DNA of 64,000 bases from Streptomyces lydicus (GCF_000717345.1 NZ_JNZA01000012.1:287828-351827); one strand, 5' to 3'. Shown: positions 44,374-53,003, counted from the stretch's first letter. Notes: generated from the sequence alone by a model not told the origin. Numbers and translations: made by a program.

Positions 44374-44400
44374 GACGAAGTAGCCCATCACCCTGTGACA
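44374..44400 (-). promoter_or_regulatory. Perfect ECF41 promoter for the decarboxylase-sigma operon
   Basis: Minus strand TGTCACA (44400-44394), 16-bp spacer, CGTC (44377-44374), identical to the group consensus in sequence and spacing. It lies 40 bp upstream of the decarboxylase ATG. Confidence 0.85.
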
Positions 44401-44435
44401 TGGACGAATGTGACCCGCGTCTCCCACCCCAGGAC

Positions 44436-45392
44436 CTAGGGCATGCGACTAGCGAGCTTGGCGTGGTCGGTGTCCGGGAGCCAGTCTCGCTGAGGGGCGT
44501 AGTCCAGCCAGCGCCGGGAGCGGCCGGTTTCGGTGAAGCCGCGCAGCAGCGTGTCGAGTTGCGGGTGGCGGGCGGACTCGCGCCAGGCCAGCGACCAGGC
44601 GTACAGCGGGGTCGGCTCGACGAGCGGGATCGCGCGCAGGCCCGCATGGTCGGGGAGCGGGGCGTCGGCGGGGAAGAGAGTGAAGCACCCGGCGTCGTCG
44701 CGGAGGTGTTGCACGAGGTGGTCCAGGCCCAGGTTGGGGCCGTCCTGCCGCCGGGTGAGCGCGAAGTGGTCGGCGAAGCGGCGGAGGAAGTCCAGGCGGG
44801 TCAGTTCGGCCGGACACCACAGGGTGCTGTCGCGCAGCTCGGCCGGGCGCAACGCGTCCGCGCCCGCCAGCGGATGGGACGGGCCGACCAGCGCGTCGAC
44901 GGGCTCCAGCCGCACCAGCCGCTGGGTGAGGCCCGCGTCGCGGCCGTCGGGCAGGGGGTGCACCCGGCCGAGGCCCAGGTCCGTGTCACCGCGCAGCAGC
45001 GCCTGCGCGACCGAGGGCCAGTCGCGTCCCGGGCCGGGCTCCAGCCGCACCGGCCCGAGCGCCTGCGCGGCCTGGGCGACGGTGCGCATCGGCGCGTAGA
45101 GGTGTCCCCAGGTGTCGATCCGTACGGCCGAACCGGCACCGCTCACCGCCGCGACCGCGCGCTCACCCGCCGCCAGCGCCTCACGCGCGGCCGGCAGGAA
45201 CCGTTCGCCCGCCTCGGACAGCCGGATGCCGCCCTCGCGCTCGAACAGCCGGACGGCCAGCAGGGTCTCCAGTCGCGCGATGCGCTTGGACAGCGCCTGC
45301 TGACTGGTGTTCAGCTCTTCGGCCGCCCGCCCGAAATGCAGCGTCCCGGCGGTCGTGAGGAAGGCGCGGACCAGGGCGAGGTCAAGATCCAT
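44436..45392 (-). CDS. LysR-family transcriptional regulator
   Basis: 318 residues from MDLDLALVRAFLTTAG. HTH with FGRAAEELNTSQQALSKRIARLE; effector domain from about residue 90 with GDTDLGLGRVHPL. Divergent from the quinone-oxidoreductase-like gene at 45546. The 153-bp gap contains CGACAAC-N5-GTTGTCG. Confidence 0.93.
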   Translation of the reverse strand: MDLDLALVRAFLTTAGTLHFGRAAEELNTSQQALSKRIARLETLLAVRLFEREGGIRLSEAGERFLPAAREALAAGERAVAAVSGAGSAVRIDTWGHLYAPMRTVAQAAQALGPVRLEPGPGRDWPSVAQALLRGDTDLGLGRVHPLPDGRDAGLTQRLVRLEPVDALVGPSHPLAGADALRPAELRDSTLWCPAELTRLDFLRRFADHFALTRRQDGPNLGLDHLVQHLRDDAGCFTLFPADAPLPDHAGLRAIPLVEPTPLYAWSLAWRESARHPQLDTLLRGFTETGRSRRWLDYAPQRDWLPDTDHAKLASRMP

Positions 45393-45407
45393 GCCGCTGA
45401 CCTTATG

Positions 45408-45426
45408 CGACAACCGCACGTTGTCG
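45408..45426. promoter_or_regulatory. LysR-type operator
   Basis: Perfect 7-bp arms CGACAAC-N5-GTTGTCG, 15 bp from the LysR start. Same arm length and spacer as the site at 2760-2778 but a different arm sequence, as expected for a different LysR protein. Confidence 0.6.
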
Positions 45427-45545
45427 GCCGGACGGCTTGGTTGTTGGCCGAGCCGTACCGCCCCGCGGTCAGATGGTCATCGACGCCGCACCAGGCGTCA
45501 CGCCCCGAGGGGACGGCCCGGAGGCCGCCGAGGAGGAAGACCACG

Positions 45546-46466
45546 ATGAAGGCTCTGATACCGACCGGAGATCCCGCCGAACCAGTGGTGTTCGCCGACG
45601 TCCCGGAGCCGACCCCGCGCCCCCATGAGGCGCTGGTGAAGGTCGAGGCGTTCTCGGTCAACCGGGGCGAGACCTTCAAGCTGGAGAAGCCCGGCCCCGG
45701 CGAGCGCCCCGGCAAGGATGTCGCGGGGCTGGTGGTGCAGCCGGCCGCCGACGGAAGCGGACCGTCCGGGATCACCCGGGTCGTGGGCCACCCCATGGCG
45801 GGCGGCTGGGCTGAGTACGTAGCGGTGCCGACCGACGCGCTCGCGGCACTGCCGGACGCCGTCTCGGTGGTCCAGGGGGCGGCGCTGCCGCTGGCCGGGC
45901 TCACCGCCTTGCGGCTGCTGCGCGCCGCGGGGCCCGTGCCGGGCCGGCGGGTTCTGCTGACCGGTGCGTCCGGCGGGGTGGGCCACTACGTGACCGAGCT
46001 CGCCGCCGCGGCGGGCGCGCAGGTCACCGCCGTGACCCGGGACGCCGAACGCGGCGCCCGGCTGGCCGGACTCGGCGCTGCCGAAATCGTCCACGACGTC
46101 GCCGACGCCCGCGGGCCCTACGACGTCGTACTGGAGTCGACCGGCGGGCGGGCCCTCCCACTCGCCCTGGCGCGGCTCGCCCGGCGCGGGACGCTCATCT
46201 GGTTCGGCCAGGCCAGCCGCACGCCGGTCACGCTCGACTTCTTCGATTTCTTCAGCGGCCCCGAGTCGGCCGTCATCCGCCACTTCCACTACCTCGACGC
46301 GGATTCCCGTCTCGATGACGACCTGGCGGCGTTGGTCCGGCTCACCGACGAGGGCCGTCTGCACCCGGAGATCGGCCGCGTCACGGACTGGGCCGACACC
46401 GCGACCACCCTCACCGACCTGCGCGACCGCCGCATCCGCGGCAAGGCCGTCCTCACCCTGTCCTGA
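45546..46466 (+). CDS. Zinc-independent MDR-type quinone oxidoreductase
   Basis: 306 residues. GroES-like N-terminal domain with VEAFSVNRGE and GKDVAGLVV, then the Rossmann domain with LLTGASGGVGHYVTELAAAAGA. Zinc-ligand residues of alcohol dehydrogenases are absent, so it belongs to the NADPH:quinone reductase branch. A long open reading region upstream overlaps the LysR gene antisense and is not coding. Followed 50 bp later by a SnoaL-like gene, probably co-transcribed. Confidence 0.92.
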   Translation: MKALIPTGDPAEPVVFADVPEPTPRPHEALVKVEAFSVNRGETFKLEKPGPGERPGKDVAGLVVQPAADGSGPSGITRVVGHPMAGGWAEYVAVPTDALAALPDAVSVVQGAALPLAGLTALRLLRAAGPVPGRRVLLTGASGGVGHYVTELAAAAGAQVTAVTRDAERGARLAGLGAAEIVHDVADARGPYDVVLESTGGRALPLALARLARRGTLIWFGQASRTPVTLDFFDFFSGPESAVIRHFHYLDADSRLDDDLAALVRLTDEGRLHPEIGRVTDWADTATTLTDLRDRRIRGKAVLTLS

Positions 46467-46516
46467 ACCCCGTTCCCCAACCGCGAACTTCGCAGAGCAA
46501 CCCAAGGAGCATGACC

Positions 46517-46954
46517 ATGAGCAGCATCACCGACCCCCGGTCCGTCGTCATCCGTTACGTGGAGGCCGTGCGCGACGGCGACGCCGATGTCATCCACGAC
46601 AGCTTCGCCACGGACGCGGCCTGGCACTACCCGGGCAGCCTGCCGGTCTCCAAGGTGTGGCACGGCCGCGACGCGATCATCAACGACTTCCTCGGCGGCA
46701 TGGGGCCCGCCTTCGTCCCCGGCAGCCTGGAAATAGCTCTGGTCAGCACCCTCGCCGAGGGCGACCGCGTCGTCGCGGAATGGACCTCCAAGGCCACGAC
46801 CACGCAGGGCAGCCGCTACGACAACCGCTGCCTCGGCATCTTCACCGTCCACGACGGCAAGATCACCTCCGTCATCGAATACGCCGACACCCACCACGTC
46901 GCGGCCACCCTCTTCCCGGACCACGACAGCCCCCGGCCCGTCGACGCGGCGTGA
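46517..46954 (+). CDS. SnoaL/NTF2-like protein
   Basis: 145 residues; the second ATG is seven bases after AAGGAGC, while the first (46511) is only one base away, so 46517 is chosen. Pattern VIRYVEAVRDGDADVIHDSFATDAAWHYPGSLP, then HGRDAIINDFL and FTVHDGKITSVIEYADTHHVA, a cone-shaped alpha+beta barrel used by polyketide cyclases, ketosteroid isomerases and limonene-epoxide hydrolases. It probably acts with the preceding reductase on the same unknown compound. Confidence 0.9.
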   Translation: MSSITDPRSVVIRYVEAVRDGDADVIHDSFATDAAWHYPGSLPVSKVWHGRDAIINDFLGGMGPAFVPGSLEIALVSTLAEGDRVVAEWTSKATTTQGSRYDNRCLGIFTVHDGKITSVIEYADTHHVAATLFPDHDSPRPVDAA

Positions 46955-47508
46955 TCCGCACTCAGGCCAGGTGATCGGGGACGGGAGACCGACATCCGCC
47001 GTGGCGGTCCCCTCCAAGTCCTTCGCCTGCCCCCGCTCGTTCGTTCCTCGCGTTCCTGTCAGTCGTGGTCGGGATGGAGCTTGCGGTTGGTGCCGGATCG
47101 GCCGATGTCAAGGTCCAGGAACGAGGTCAGGGGGGTGCCGCTGTTCCAGAAGCCGAGCAGATTGACGAGGCGGCTGTCGTCCGGCAGTTGGCCGGTCACC
47201 TCCGCGCCCAGGTCGGCGGCACCTCCGACGCGCCGGACGTCGCCCGGTGGATCTGGTCGATCACGCTGGTCAGGTTCTTCCCCCAAGTCTCGTCATGTCC
47301 GCGTGGCCGCCCGGCGCGTCGCCTGCCGCGCCCTGGCTGCCCGCCCCTGACGAACCTTCAAAAGGTACTGGCTCCGCGAGACGCTCGTGGCCCTCATCGA
47401 GCCCTGGCGTCGTACCTGCCGGGGGAGTTGTGGCCCCGGGTGCTGCCCCACTGCCATCCGTCGGCGTCAGGCATGCCCGTCCGCTCCATGAGTTGGCGGA
47501 GCCTCAGG
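46955..47508. other. Intergenic region with possible decayed coding sequence
   Basis: 550 bp. On the minus strand, about 47059-47180 reads PDDSRLVNLLGFWNSGTPL followed by SFLDLDIGRSGTNRKLHPDHD and a stop, and the adjacent frame at about 47190-47280 reads GKNLTSVIDQIHRATSGA. These look protein-like but are in different frames and I cannot name them. A second patch at 47395-47510 (minus; RTGMPDADGWQWGSTRGHN) is similar. Probably gene debris. Confidence 0.35.
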
Positions 47509-48084
47509 TCAGGCGCCGGTGACGACCCGTACGAAGACGACCGGTTCGGCATCCTCGTTGAGGTAGGCGTACTCCTGGTCGCTGGCGATGACAGCACTCT
47601 GGCCCGGTACCAACACCTGGGGCCCGGCCTGCAGTGCCAACGTGAGGCGCCCGGAGAGGACGTGGTGGATCTCCTGTGCGCCGGGCCGGTCGGGCTCTGC
47701 GTCGTAGCGCCCGCCGGGTGCCAGGGTCCAGCGCCACAACTCGGCCCGCGGTTCGTGTGTCGCGCCCAGCAGGAGCGCCTGGCTGCCGTCCGGGGCCTGC
47801 CACGCGACCGTCCCCTCCACCTCCGCGCCCGTCGCGTCGCCCTCGGGCAGGGCCAGGGCGGCGAAGTCGGTGTTCAGGGCCCGTGCGACACGGTCGACGG
47901 TGGCGAGGCTCGGGTTGGCCTGACCCAGTTCGATCTGGGTGAGCATCCGGCGGCTGACCTCGCTGGCTTCGGCCAGCTGTTGCACGCTCCAACCGCGCTG
48001 CTTGCGCAGGGCGCGGATACGCCCGCCGATGCGGGTGACGAACTGCTGGGTGGCACTGCTGCCTGCGGCGACCTCACTGCTCAT
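47509..48084 (-). CDS. XRE-family regulator with C-terminal cupin
   Basis: 191 residues from MSSEVAAGS. HTH_3 domain about 18-75 (RIRALRKQRGWSVQQLAEASEVSRRMLTQIELG split by normal turn residues), then a cupin_2 domain from 105 with WTLAPGGRYDAEPDRPGAQEIHHVLSG and a C-terminal VVFVRVV strand. Cupin-fused XRE regulators sense amino acids or other small metabolites. Divergent from an aminotransferase, with two GCAATAT palindromes just upstream of its start. Confidence 0.93.
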   Translation of the reverse strand: MSSEVAAGSSATQQFVTRIGGRIRALRKQRGWSVQQLAEASEVSRRMLTQIELGQANPSLATVDRVARALNTDFAALALPEGDATGAEVEGTVAWQAPDGSQALLLGATHEPRAELWRWTLAPGGRYDAEPDRPGAQEIHHVLSGRLTLALQAGPQVLVPGQSAVIASDQEYAYLNEDAEPVVFVRVVTGA

Positions 48085-48089
48085 GGTGA

Positions 48090-48141
48090 GCAATATAGTG
48101 CACAAAAGAGTTGCCAGGTCGCCGAGTGGGCAATATATTGC
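48090..48141. promoter_or_regulatory. Paired operators of the XRE-cupin regulator
   Basis: GCAATATATTGC (48130-48141, perfect palindrome) and GCAATATAGTGC (48090-48101, one mismatch). Their centres are 40 bp apart, four helical turns, so two dimers could bind on the same face. The AT-rich cores stand out strongly from the surrounding GC-rich DNA. Confidence 0.7.
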
Positions 48142-48418
48142 TCAACGCGTGGGTGTCGGACGTCATCCTCTGCCCGCTGGTGCTGCCCGGCGCGGGGCTC
48201 TGTGCGGTCAAGATCTCGCCACGTGCTGGACCTCCGGCACCTGGCCGCAGGCGTGCTCGTCACCTCCATCCCGACCGACGTCCCCGCACCCGCGCGTTCC
48301 CGCCCGCGGCGGCGCCGGGCACGGCCGCGTACGTGGGTCGCCTTGGCCGCCCGCCATCCCGACCACCAGACCACCAGACCAGACCACGAGACGACGAGAA
48401 GACGAAGGGACTGCCCTG

Positions 48419-49546
48419 GTGAAGATCCACGAATTCGCAGTCGAGCAATGGATGAACGAACACGAGGAGACCTGTCGGTTCAACCTGGCCGAGACCTGCG
48501 TCCGGTCCCTCACCACCGGTGAGCTGCTGGACCTGTCCGGCCGGCGTGCGGAAGTGCTGGCCGAGCTGGACGCCACCCCGCTCACCTACGGGCCGATCCC
48601 GGGCAGCTCCCGCCTGCGCGCTCTGGTCGCGGACCTGTACTCGACCCAGGGCCCGGACAACGTCCTGATCACCCACGGGGCGATCGGTGCGAACGCACTC
48701 GTGCACTGCACCCTCGTCGATCCGGGGGACCACGTCGTGGCCGTGGTCCCCACCTACCAGCAGCACTACTCCATCCCGGCCAGCTTCGGCGCCCGCGTCG
48801 ACCACCTGCAGCTGCGTGAGGAGAACGGGTGGCTGCCAGATCTGGACGAGCTCGACCGCCTGGTCACCTCAGACACCAAGCTCGTCGCCGTCAACAACCC
48901 GAACAACCCCACCGGCGCACTCATCGATGAGGCCGGCTTGGCCCGCATAGCCAAGATCGCCGACCGGGTCGGGGCCTGGGTGCTGTGCGACGAGGTCTAC
49001 CGGGGTGTGGACCAGGCCGGTGACGGGTTCACCACCTCGATCGCCGACCTGTATGCGCGCGGCATCTCCACCGGCAGCATGTCCAAGCCGTTCTCCCTGG
49101 CCGGGCTGCGCCTGGGCTGGATCGTCGGTCCCACCGCACTGCTGCAGGCCGTCGCGACACACCGCGACTACACCACGATCAGCGTCGGGCGCGTCGACGA
49201 CCTCCTGGCCTGCGTCGCACTGGAGAACAAAGACGCCATCCTGGCCCGCTCCCACCAGATCACCCGCACCAACCTGGCCGTCCTCGACGCGTGGGTCAAC
49301 AGCCGCGACGACATCAGCTACGTGAAGCCGGCCTCGGGCACCACCGCCCTGTTGCGCTACGACGCCCCGATCGGCTCCTACGAGTTCTGCACCCGCGTGC
49401 TGCGGCAGACCGGCGTTCTGTTCACCCCAGGCGCCGCGTTCGACATCGAGCACACCCTGCGCATCGGATTCGCCGACGACACCCAAACCCTGCGCACCGG
49501 CCTGCGTCTGACGGGGCAGTTCCTCGATCAGTTGGACACGGTGTGA
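48419..49546 (+). CDS. PLP-dependent aminotransferase, class I/II
   Basis: 375 residues from GTG 48419 with GAAGGGA upstream. Fold-type I motifs: NPNNPTG at 160-166, Asp191 in LCDEVYRG and the PLP lysine Lys223 in GSMSKPFSLAGLRLGW. The opening FNLAETCVRSLTTGELLDL differs from aspartate/alanine aminotransferases and resembles the subgroup near capreomycidine-synthase-like and other specialised enzymes. The substrate is unknown. The 277 bp upstream include a GACCACCAGACCACCAGACC direct repeat. Controlled presumably by the divergent XRE-cupin protein. Confidence 0.92.
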   Translation: MKIHEFAVEQWMNEHEETCRFNLAETCVRSLTTGELLDLSGRRAEVLAELDATPLTYGPIPGSSRLRALVADLYSTQGPDNVLITHGAIGANALVHCTLVDPGDHVVAVVPTYQQHYSIPASFGARVDHLQLREENGWLPDLDELDRLVTSDTKLVAVNNPNNPTGALIDEAGLARIAKIADRVGAWVLCDEVYRGVDQAGDGFTTSIADLYARGISTGSMSKPFSLAGLRLGWIVGPTALLQAVATHRDYTTISVGRVDDLLACVALENKDAILARSHQITRTNLAVLDAWVNSRDDISYVKPASGTTALLRYDAPIGSYEFCTRVLRQTGVLFTPGAAFDIEHTLRIGFADDTQTLRTGLRLTGQFLDQLDTV

Positions 49547-49802
49547 TCGCCAACGCACTTGCGGCCAAGGCCGCTTGGATGTGAACCAGCGCCGTGGGGC
49601 GGGAACTCCTTTGCCGGTTCCCGCCCCGCGGCGCGCGCGGACAACAAGCAGCTCGGCGTGTCCTGCGGGCGGCAAGGCGTATCGGGGGTGTCTGGGAGAC
49701 TGCTCAGGGTGATCCCTGATGGCTCCAGATGTCAGGCCAGGCAGAGTTATCGACGGTTCACCGTTTCCCGGCGATGTCGCCACGATCCTTGGGAGCAGCC
49801 TG

Positions 49803-50975
49803 ATGCGCCACCGCCCTGCTGCCGTCCGTCGCCTGACCGTGGCCGGCCTCGTCCTCGCCGCGATCACGGCAGGTGCGTGCGTTCCCGCCGCGATGGCGTC
49901 TGCTGAAACTCCGCAGCGGGCGGCTGTCGCCGCCTCGTTCGATCCTGCGCCGATGCGGGAGCTGCTCACGCGTCTGCCGGATCGGGTCGTCGCCGGTGCA
50001 CTGGTCAGGGTGGCGGGGGACGGTCGCGCGATGCCATGGACCGGAACAGCGGGGGAGGGCTCTCGTGACGCTCACTTCCGCATCGGCAGCGTGACGAAGA
50101 TCTTCACCAGCACGGTCGTGCTGCAGCTGGCTGCCGAGCGTCGCATCGACATCGATGCGCCTGTCCGGCGCTATCTGCCCGCCCTCATCCCGGCTGCGTA
50201 CGGCACTGTCACCGTGGGCGAACTCCTGGACCACACCAGCGGTCTGCCGGCCCCGGCCGGCATACCCGGACCCGCTGACGGGCCCGGTTGGTGGCGCAAG
50301 AGCGTGTCGCCCCAGGACGTGGTGCGCAATGCTTTCGCAGCCGCCAAGAGCGACGGGGTCGGGCAGTCGCCCAAGCCGGAAAGGGTCCAGCAGTACAACG
50401 GCGTCAACACCTTCGTCGCCGGCCTGCTGGTCGAGAAGGTCACGGGCCGAACCTTCAAGGACGAACTCACCCGCCGCATCATCCGGCCGCTGGGGCTGCG
50501 GAACACCAGCCTGCCTTCGTCGGACGACATGTCCGTCCCCACCCCGCACGCTCGCGTATACATAGGTGGGGACGAGGTGACCGAGCAGAGCCCGTGGGCA
50601 TGGGCCGAGGGCGGAATGATCTCCACCGCCGCTGATCTGGACCGGTTCATGACCGCGCTGTTCCGTGGTCGACTCCTGCCACCCGCACAGCAGAAGCTCG
50701 CGTTCACCGTGCCCGACGTCGCCAGCGCGCCGACCAACACGAACTGCATCAACAAGACGAGCTGCTTCAGCGCCGGCGGCCTGATGCGGGTCACACTCGA
50801 CGACGGCGTCACCGTGTGGGGCAAAACCGGCTCCCTGCCCGGGTGGACCAACGGCGTCTTCGCCACCCGCAACCTGAAACGCCGGGTGGCCTACTCCCTC
50901 AACCCCACCGGCGCCGCCTCCGAACGGCCCTACGTCATGGCAGTCCTCAACTCCGCCTTTGCGAGGGCCCATTGA
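49803..50975 (+). CDS. Secreted serine hydrolase (beta-lactamase/D-alanyl-D-alanine carboxypeptidase fold)
   Basis: 390 residues from MRHRPAAVRR, with a signal peptide to about residue 34 (AITAGACVPAAMASA). Class C type motifs: Ser96-x-x-Lys99 in RIGSVTKIF, Tyr-Asn-Gly in QQYNGVN, the LLDHTSGLP segment and KTG in WGKTGSLPGW. Two cysteines (TNCINKTSCFSAGG) may form a disulphide. The typical product is a DD-peptidase or esterase active outside the cell. A strong terminator follows. Confidence 0.92.
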   Translation: MRHRPAAVRRLTVAGLVLAAITAGACVPAAMASAETPQRAAVAASFDPAPMRELLTRLPDRVVAGALVRVAGDGRAMPWTGTAGEGSRDAHFRIGSVTKIFTSTVVLQLAAERRIDIDAPVRRYLPALIPAAYGTVTVGELLDHTSGLPAPAGIPGPADGPGWWRKSVSPQDVVRNAFAAAKSDGVGQSPKPERVQQYNGVNTFVAGLLVEKVTGRTFKDELTRRIIRPLGLRNTSLPSSDDMSVPTPHARVYIGGDEVTEQSPWAWAEGGMISTAADLDRFMTALFRGRLLPPAQQKLAFTVPDVASAPTNTNCINKTSCFSAGGLMRVTLDDGVTVWGKTGSLPGWTNGVFATRNLKRRVAYSLNPTGAASERPYVMAVLNSAFARAH

Positions 50976-51131
50976 AAGGCTCTGCCACGCGGGAGTTGTC
51001 CGCGCGCAGGTACTCCGGCCGCGAATGCCCAATGGTGCGCGCGTTGGATGCGGCCCAAGGCGGGAAGGGCGGTCTGCGAGCCTGCGCTGTACCTATCCCC
51101 TCTCGACGCAACTGCGTGCGGGCATTGGGAA

Positions 51132-51167
51132 GGCCCGGCCCCGGATCGAACGATCCTGGGCCGGGCC
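51132..51167. terminator. Bidirectional terminator between serine hydrolase and decarboxylase genes
   Basis: Arms GGCCCGGCCC and GGATC with one mismatch between them, 4-nt loop, mirrored by GATCC and GGGCCGGGCC. Located between convergent genes, 17 bp from the end of the decarboxylase. Confidence 0.85.
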
Positions 51168-51184
51168 GGATATCCCTCTGGCGA

Positions 51185-51670
51185 TCAGCTCGACAGGTTG
51201 GCGAACATGCCGGGCTCGTAAGAGCCGCCCGGGTTGCGCACGATCACGCCGAGTCGGTTGGCCGCGTTGATCTGGGCGACCAGGGAGACCAGCGCGGCGA
51301 TCTGCTCGTCGTCGTAGTGCTTGCGCACCTGCGCCCACGTCGCGTCGGAAACGCCCTGGTGGGCGTCAGCGAGTCGCGTTCCCTCCTCGGCGAGGGCCAG
51401 CGCGGCCCGCTCGGCCTCGGTGAACACGGTGGACTCGCGCCAGGCGGCGACCAAGTGGAGACGCACTGCCGTTTCACCGGCGGCCGTGGCGTCCTTGGTG
51501 TGGAGGTCGACGCAGAAACCGCAGCCGTTGATCTGGCTGGCGCGCAGCGACACCAGCTCCTGCGTGGACCTCGGCAGGGACGACTGCTGGATGACCAGGC
51601 TGGCGTTGCCGAATCGCTTGGCGAATTTGGCACCGATCTCATTGTCGACCAGGTTGAAACGTGACTCCAT
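51185..51670 (-). CDS. Carboxymuconolactone decarboxylase/AhpD-like protein (ECF41 partner)
   Basis: 161 residues. Cys50-x-x-Cys53 and His57 in NGCGFCVDLHTK are in the same positions as in the paralogue at 43861, and STQELVSLR supplies the proton-relay Glu. The close similarity along the length suggests duplication of the whole ECF41 module. It is divergent from its sigma factor here, instead of preceding it, and has its own ECF41-like promoter. Confidence 0.95.
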   Translation of the reverse strand: MESRFNLVDNEIGAKFAKRFGNASLVIQQSSLPRSTQELVSLRASQINGCGFCVDLHTKDATAAGETAVRLHLVAAWRESTVFTEAERAALALAEEGTRLADAHQGVSDATWAQVRKHYDDEQIAALVSLVAQINAANRLGVIVRNPGGSYEPGMFANLSS

Positions 51671-51736
51671 GACTTCGTCCTCACTCGTGGAATAGCCCGC
51701 CGCGTACGTCGTTCACGCGGCGTCTGACGAACACGA

Positions 51737-51763
51737 GATGCCGGTGCCTCGCATCCTGTGACA
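51737..51763 (-). promoter_or_regulatory. ECF41 promoter for the decarboxylase gene
   Basis: Minus strand TGTCACA (51763-51757), 16-bp spacer, CATC (51740-51737): one change from the consensus CGTC. Confidence 0.7.
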
Positions 51764-51798
51764 CCCACGGCCATGTGGCGTACAGCACAAGATCGGGG

Positions 51799-51825
51799 TG
51801 TCACAAAGCGGCGAGGGCCGGCGTC
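51799..51825 (+). promoter_or_regulatory. Perfect ECF41 promoter for the sigma gene
   Basis: TGTCACA (51799-51805), 16-bp spacer, CGTC (51822-51825), identical to the consensus. The -35 elements of this and the opposite promoter are 35 bp apart. It implies autoactivation of the sigma factor. Confidence 0.85.
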
Positions 51826-51873
51826 TTGTGCGCGAGAGACGGCCGGGAGCGAGCGAATACGCAGGGGCGAGTG

Positions 51874-51927
51874 ATGAGCGAGCGCAGGGAACGAACGGTG
51901 ATGAGCGAGCACAGGGAACGATCAGCC
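51874..51927 (+). repeat. 27-bp tandem repeat at the sigma-gene start
   Basis: Two near-identical 27-bp units (51874-51900 and 51901-51927) each begin ATGAGCGAGC and encode MSERRERTV and MSEHRERSA. A degraded third unit lies just upstream. The result is two in-frame start codons nine codons apart. Confidence 0.8.
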
Positions 51928-52827
51928 GGCACAGCCGAACACCTTGCACATGGCGGCCGCATGGACTCCGCCACCGAGGGGTTCGTCGCCCACCGCAACC
52001 TGCTGTTCACCGTCGCCTACGAGATGCTCGGCTCGGCCGCCGACGCGGAGGACGTTCTGCAGGAAACCTGGCTGCGATGGGTGGGCGTCGATCTCGATGC
52101 GGTGCGGGATCAGCGCGCTTACCTGGTCCGGATCACCACGCGCCAGGCGCTGAGCCGACTGCGTACGCTCCGTCGCCGCAAGGAGTCCTACGTCGGCCCC
52201 TGGCTGCCCGAACCGCTGCTGACCGCGCCCGACGTGGCGGAGGACGTCGAGTTGGCCGACAGCATCTCGATGGCGATGCTCCTGGTGCTGGAGACGCTCA
52301 GGCCGACCGAGCGGGCGGTGTTCCTGCTGCGCGAGGTGTTCGACCTGGAGTATGACGAGATCGCGGAAGCCCTCGACAAGAGTGCGGCCGCGGTCCGCCA
52401 GATCGCCCACCGTGCGCGGGCGCACGTCGCGGCACGTCGTCCACGCGGAGCCGTATCCGCGGCCGAGACCTGCCACGCGCTCGAGGCATTCCAACAGGCG
52501 GTCGAGACAGGCGAGTTGCAACGCCTGCTCGACCTCCTCGCGCCGGACGTCGTGCTCCTGACCGACGGCGGGGGAGTCGTGCGGGCCGCGCTGGCACCGG
52601 TTGTGGGGGCGGGCACCGTGGCCTCGGTGCTGGGCAGGATCGCCGGCGCGGTGTCGTTGCAGCCGGCACACGTCAATGGCTGTCCGGCGCTGCTTCTCCG
52701 GCTCAACGGCGTGCTCGACACCGTCATGGCGGTACGTATCGACGACGGCCTCATCACCGGCCTCTACGCCGTCCGCAACCCCGAGAAGCTGTCGTACGTG
52801 GAGCAGGAGGCCACCCTGCGCCGCTGA
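51874..52827 (+). CDS. ECF41-group RNA polymerase sigma factor (SigJ-like)
   Basis: The conserved protein begins at MDSATEGFVAHRNLLF (ATG 51961, 288 residues). However, ATG 51874 has the best ribosome site (AGGGGCGAG, 7 nt) and lies about 40 nt after the predicted ECF41 start point, so I extend it; 51901 is a third option. Sigma-2 AADAEDVLQETWLRW, linker WLPEP, sigma-4 IAEALDKSAAAVRQIAHRARAHV, then SnoaL-like domain with DGGGV and terminal NPEKL (one conservative change in each motif). Divergent from the decarboxylase at 51185. Confidence 0.93.
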   Translation: MSERRERTVMSEHRERSAGTAEHLAHGGRMDSATEGFVAHRNLLFTVAYEMLGSAADAEDVLQETWLRWVGVDLDAVRDQRAYLVRITTRQALSRLRTLRRRKESYVGPWLPEPLLTAPDVAEDVELADSISMAMLLVLETLRPTERAVFLLREVFDLEYDEIAEALDKSAAAVRQIAHRARAHVAARRPRGAVSAAETCHALEAFQQAVETGELQRLLDLLAPDVVLLTDGGGVVRAALAPVVGAGTVASVLGRIAGAVSLQPAHVNGCPALLLRLNGVLDTVMAVRIDDGLITGLYAVRNPEKLSYVEQEATLRR

Positions 52828-53003
52828 GGCCCGGCGGCCAGGGCGTCATCCGCGGCCGACCCGGTGCAGACCAGACGCACGGGGAGGTGGCGGGCGGAAT
52901 GACCTGGTGACCGAACTCCCGGATCGCATGCGGCACGTTGGGCTGCCTGCTTGTGCGGGCGGTGAGCCGTCCGGCTGCGGCGTGCAGAGTTCAGCGGTCC
53001 TGG

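Noticed and set aside
44352..45545. Long N-terminal extension of the quinone oxidoreductase frame
   Set aside because: It lies antisense to the LysR gene and has no domain; the oxidoreductase clearly starts at 45546 with its GroES-like fold.
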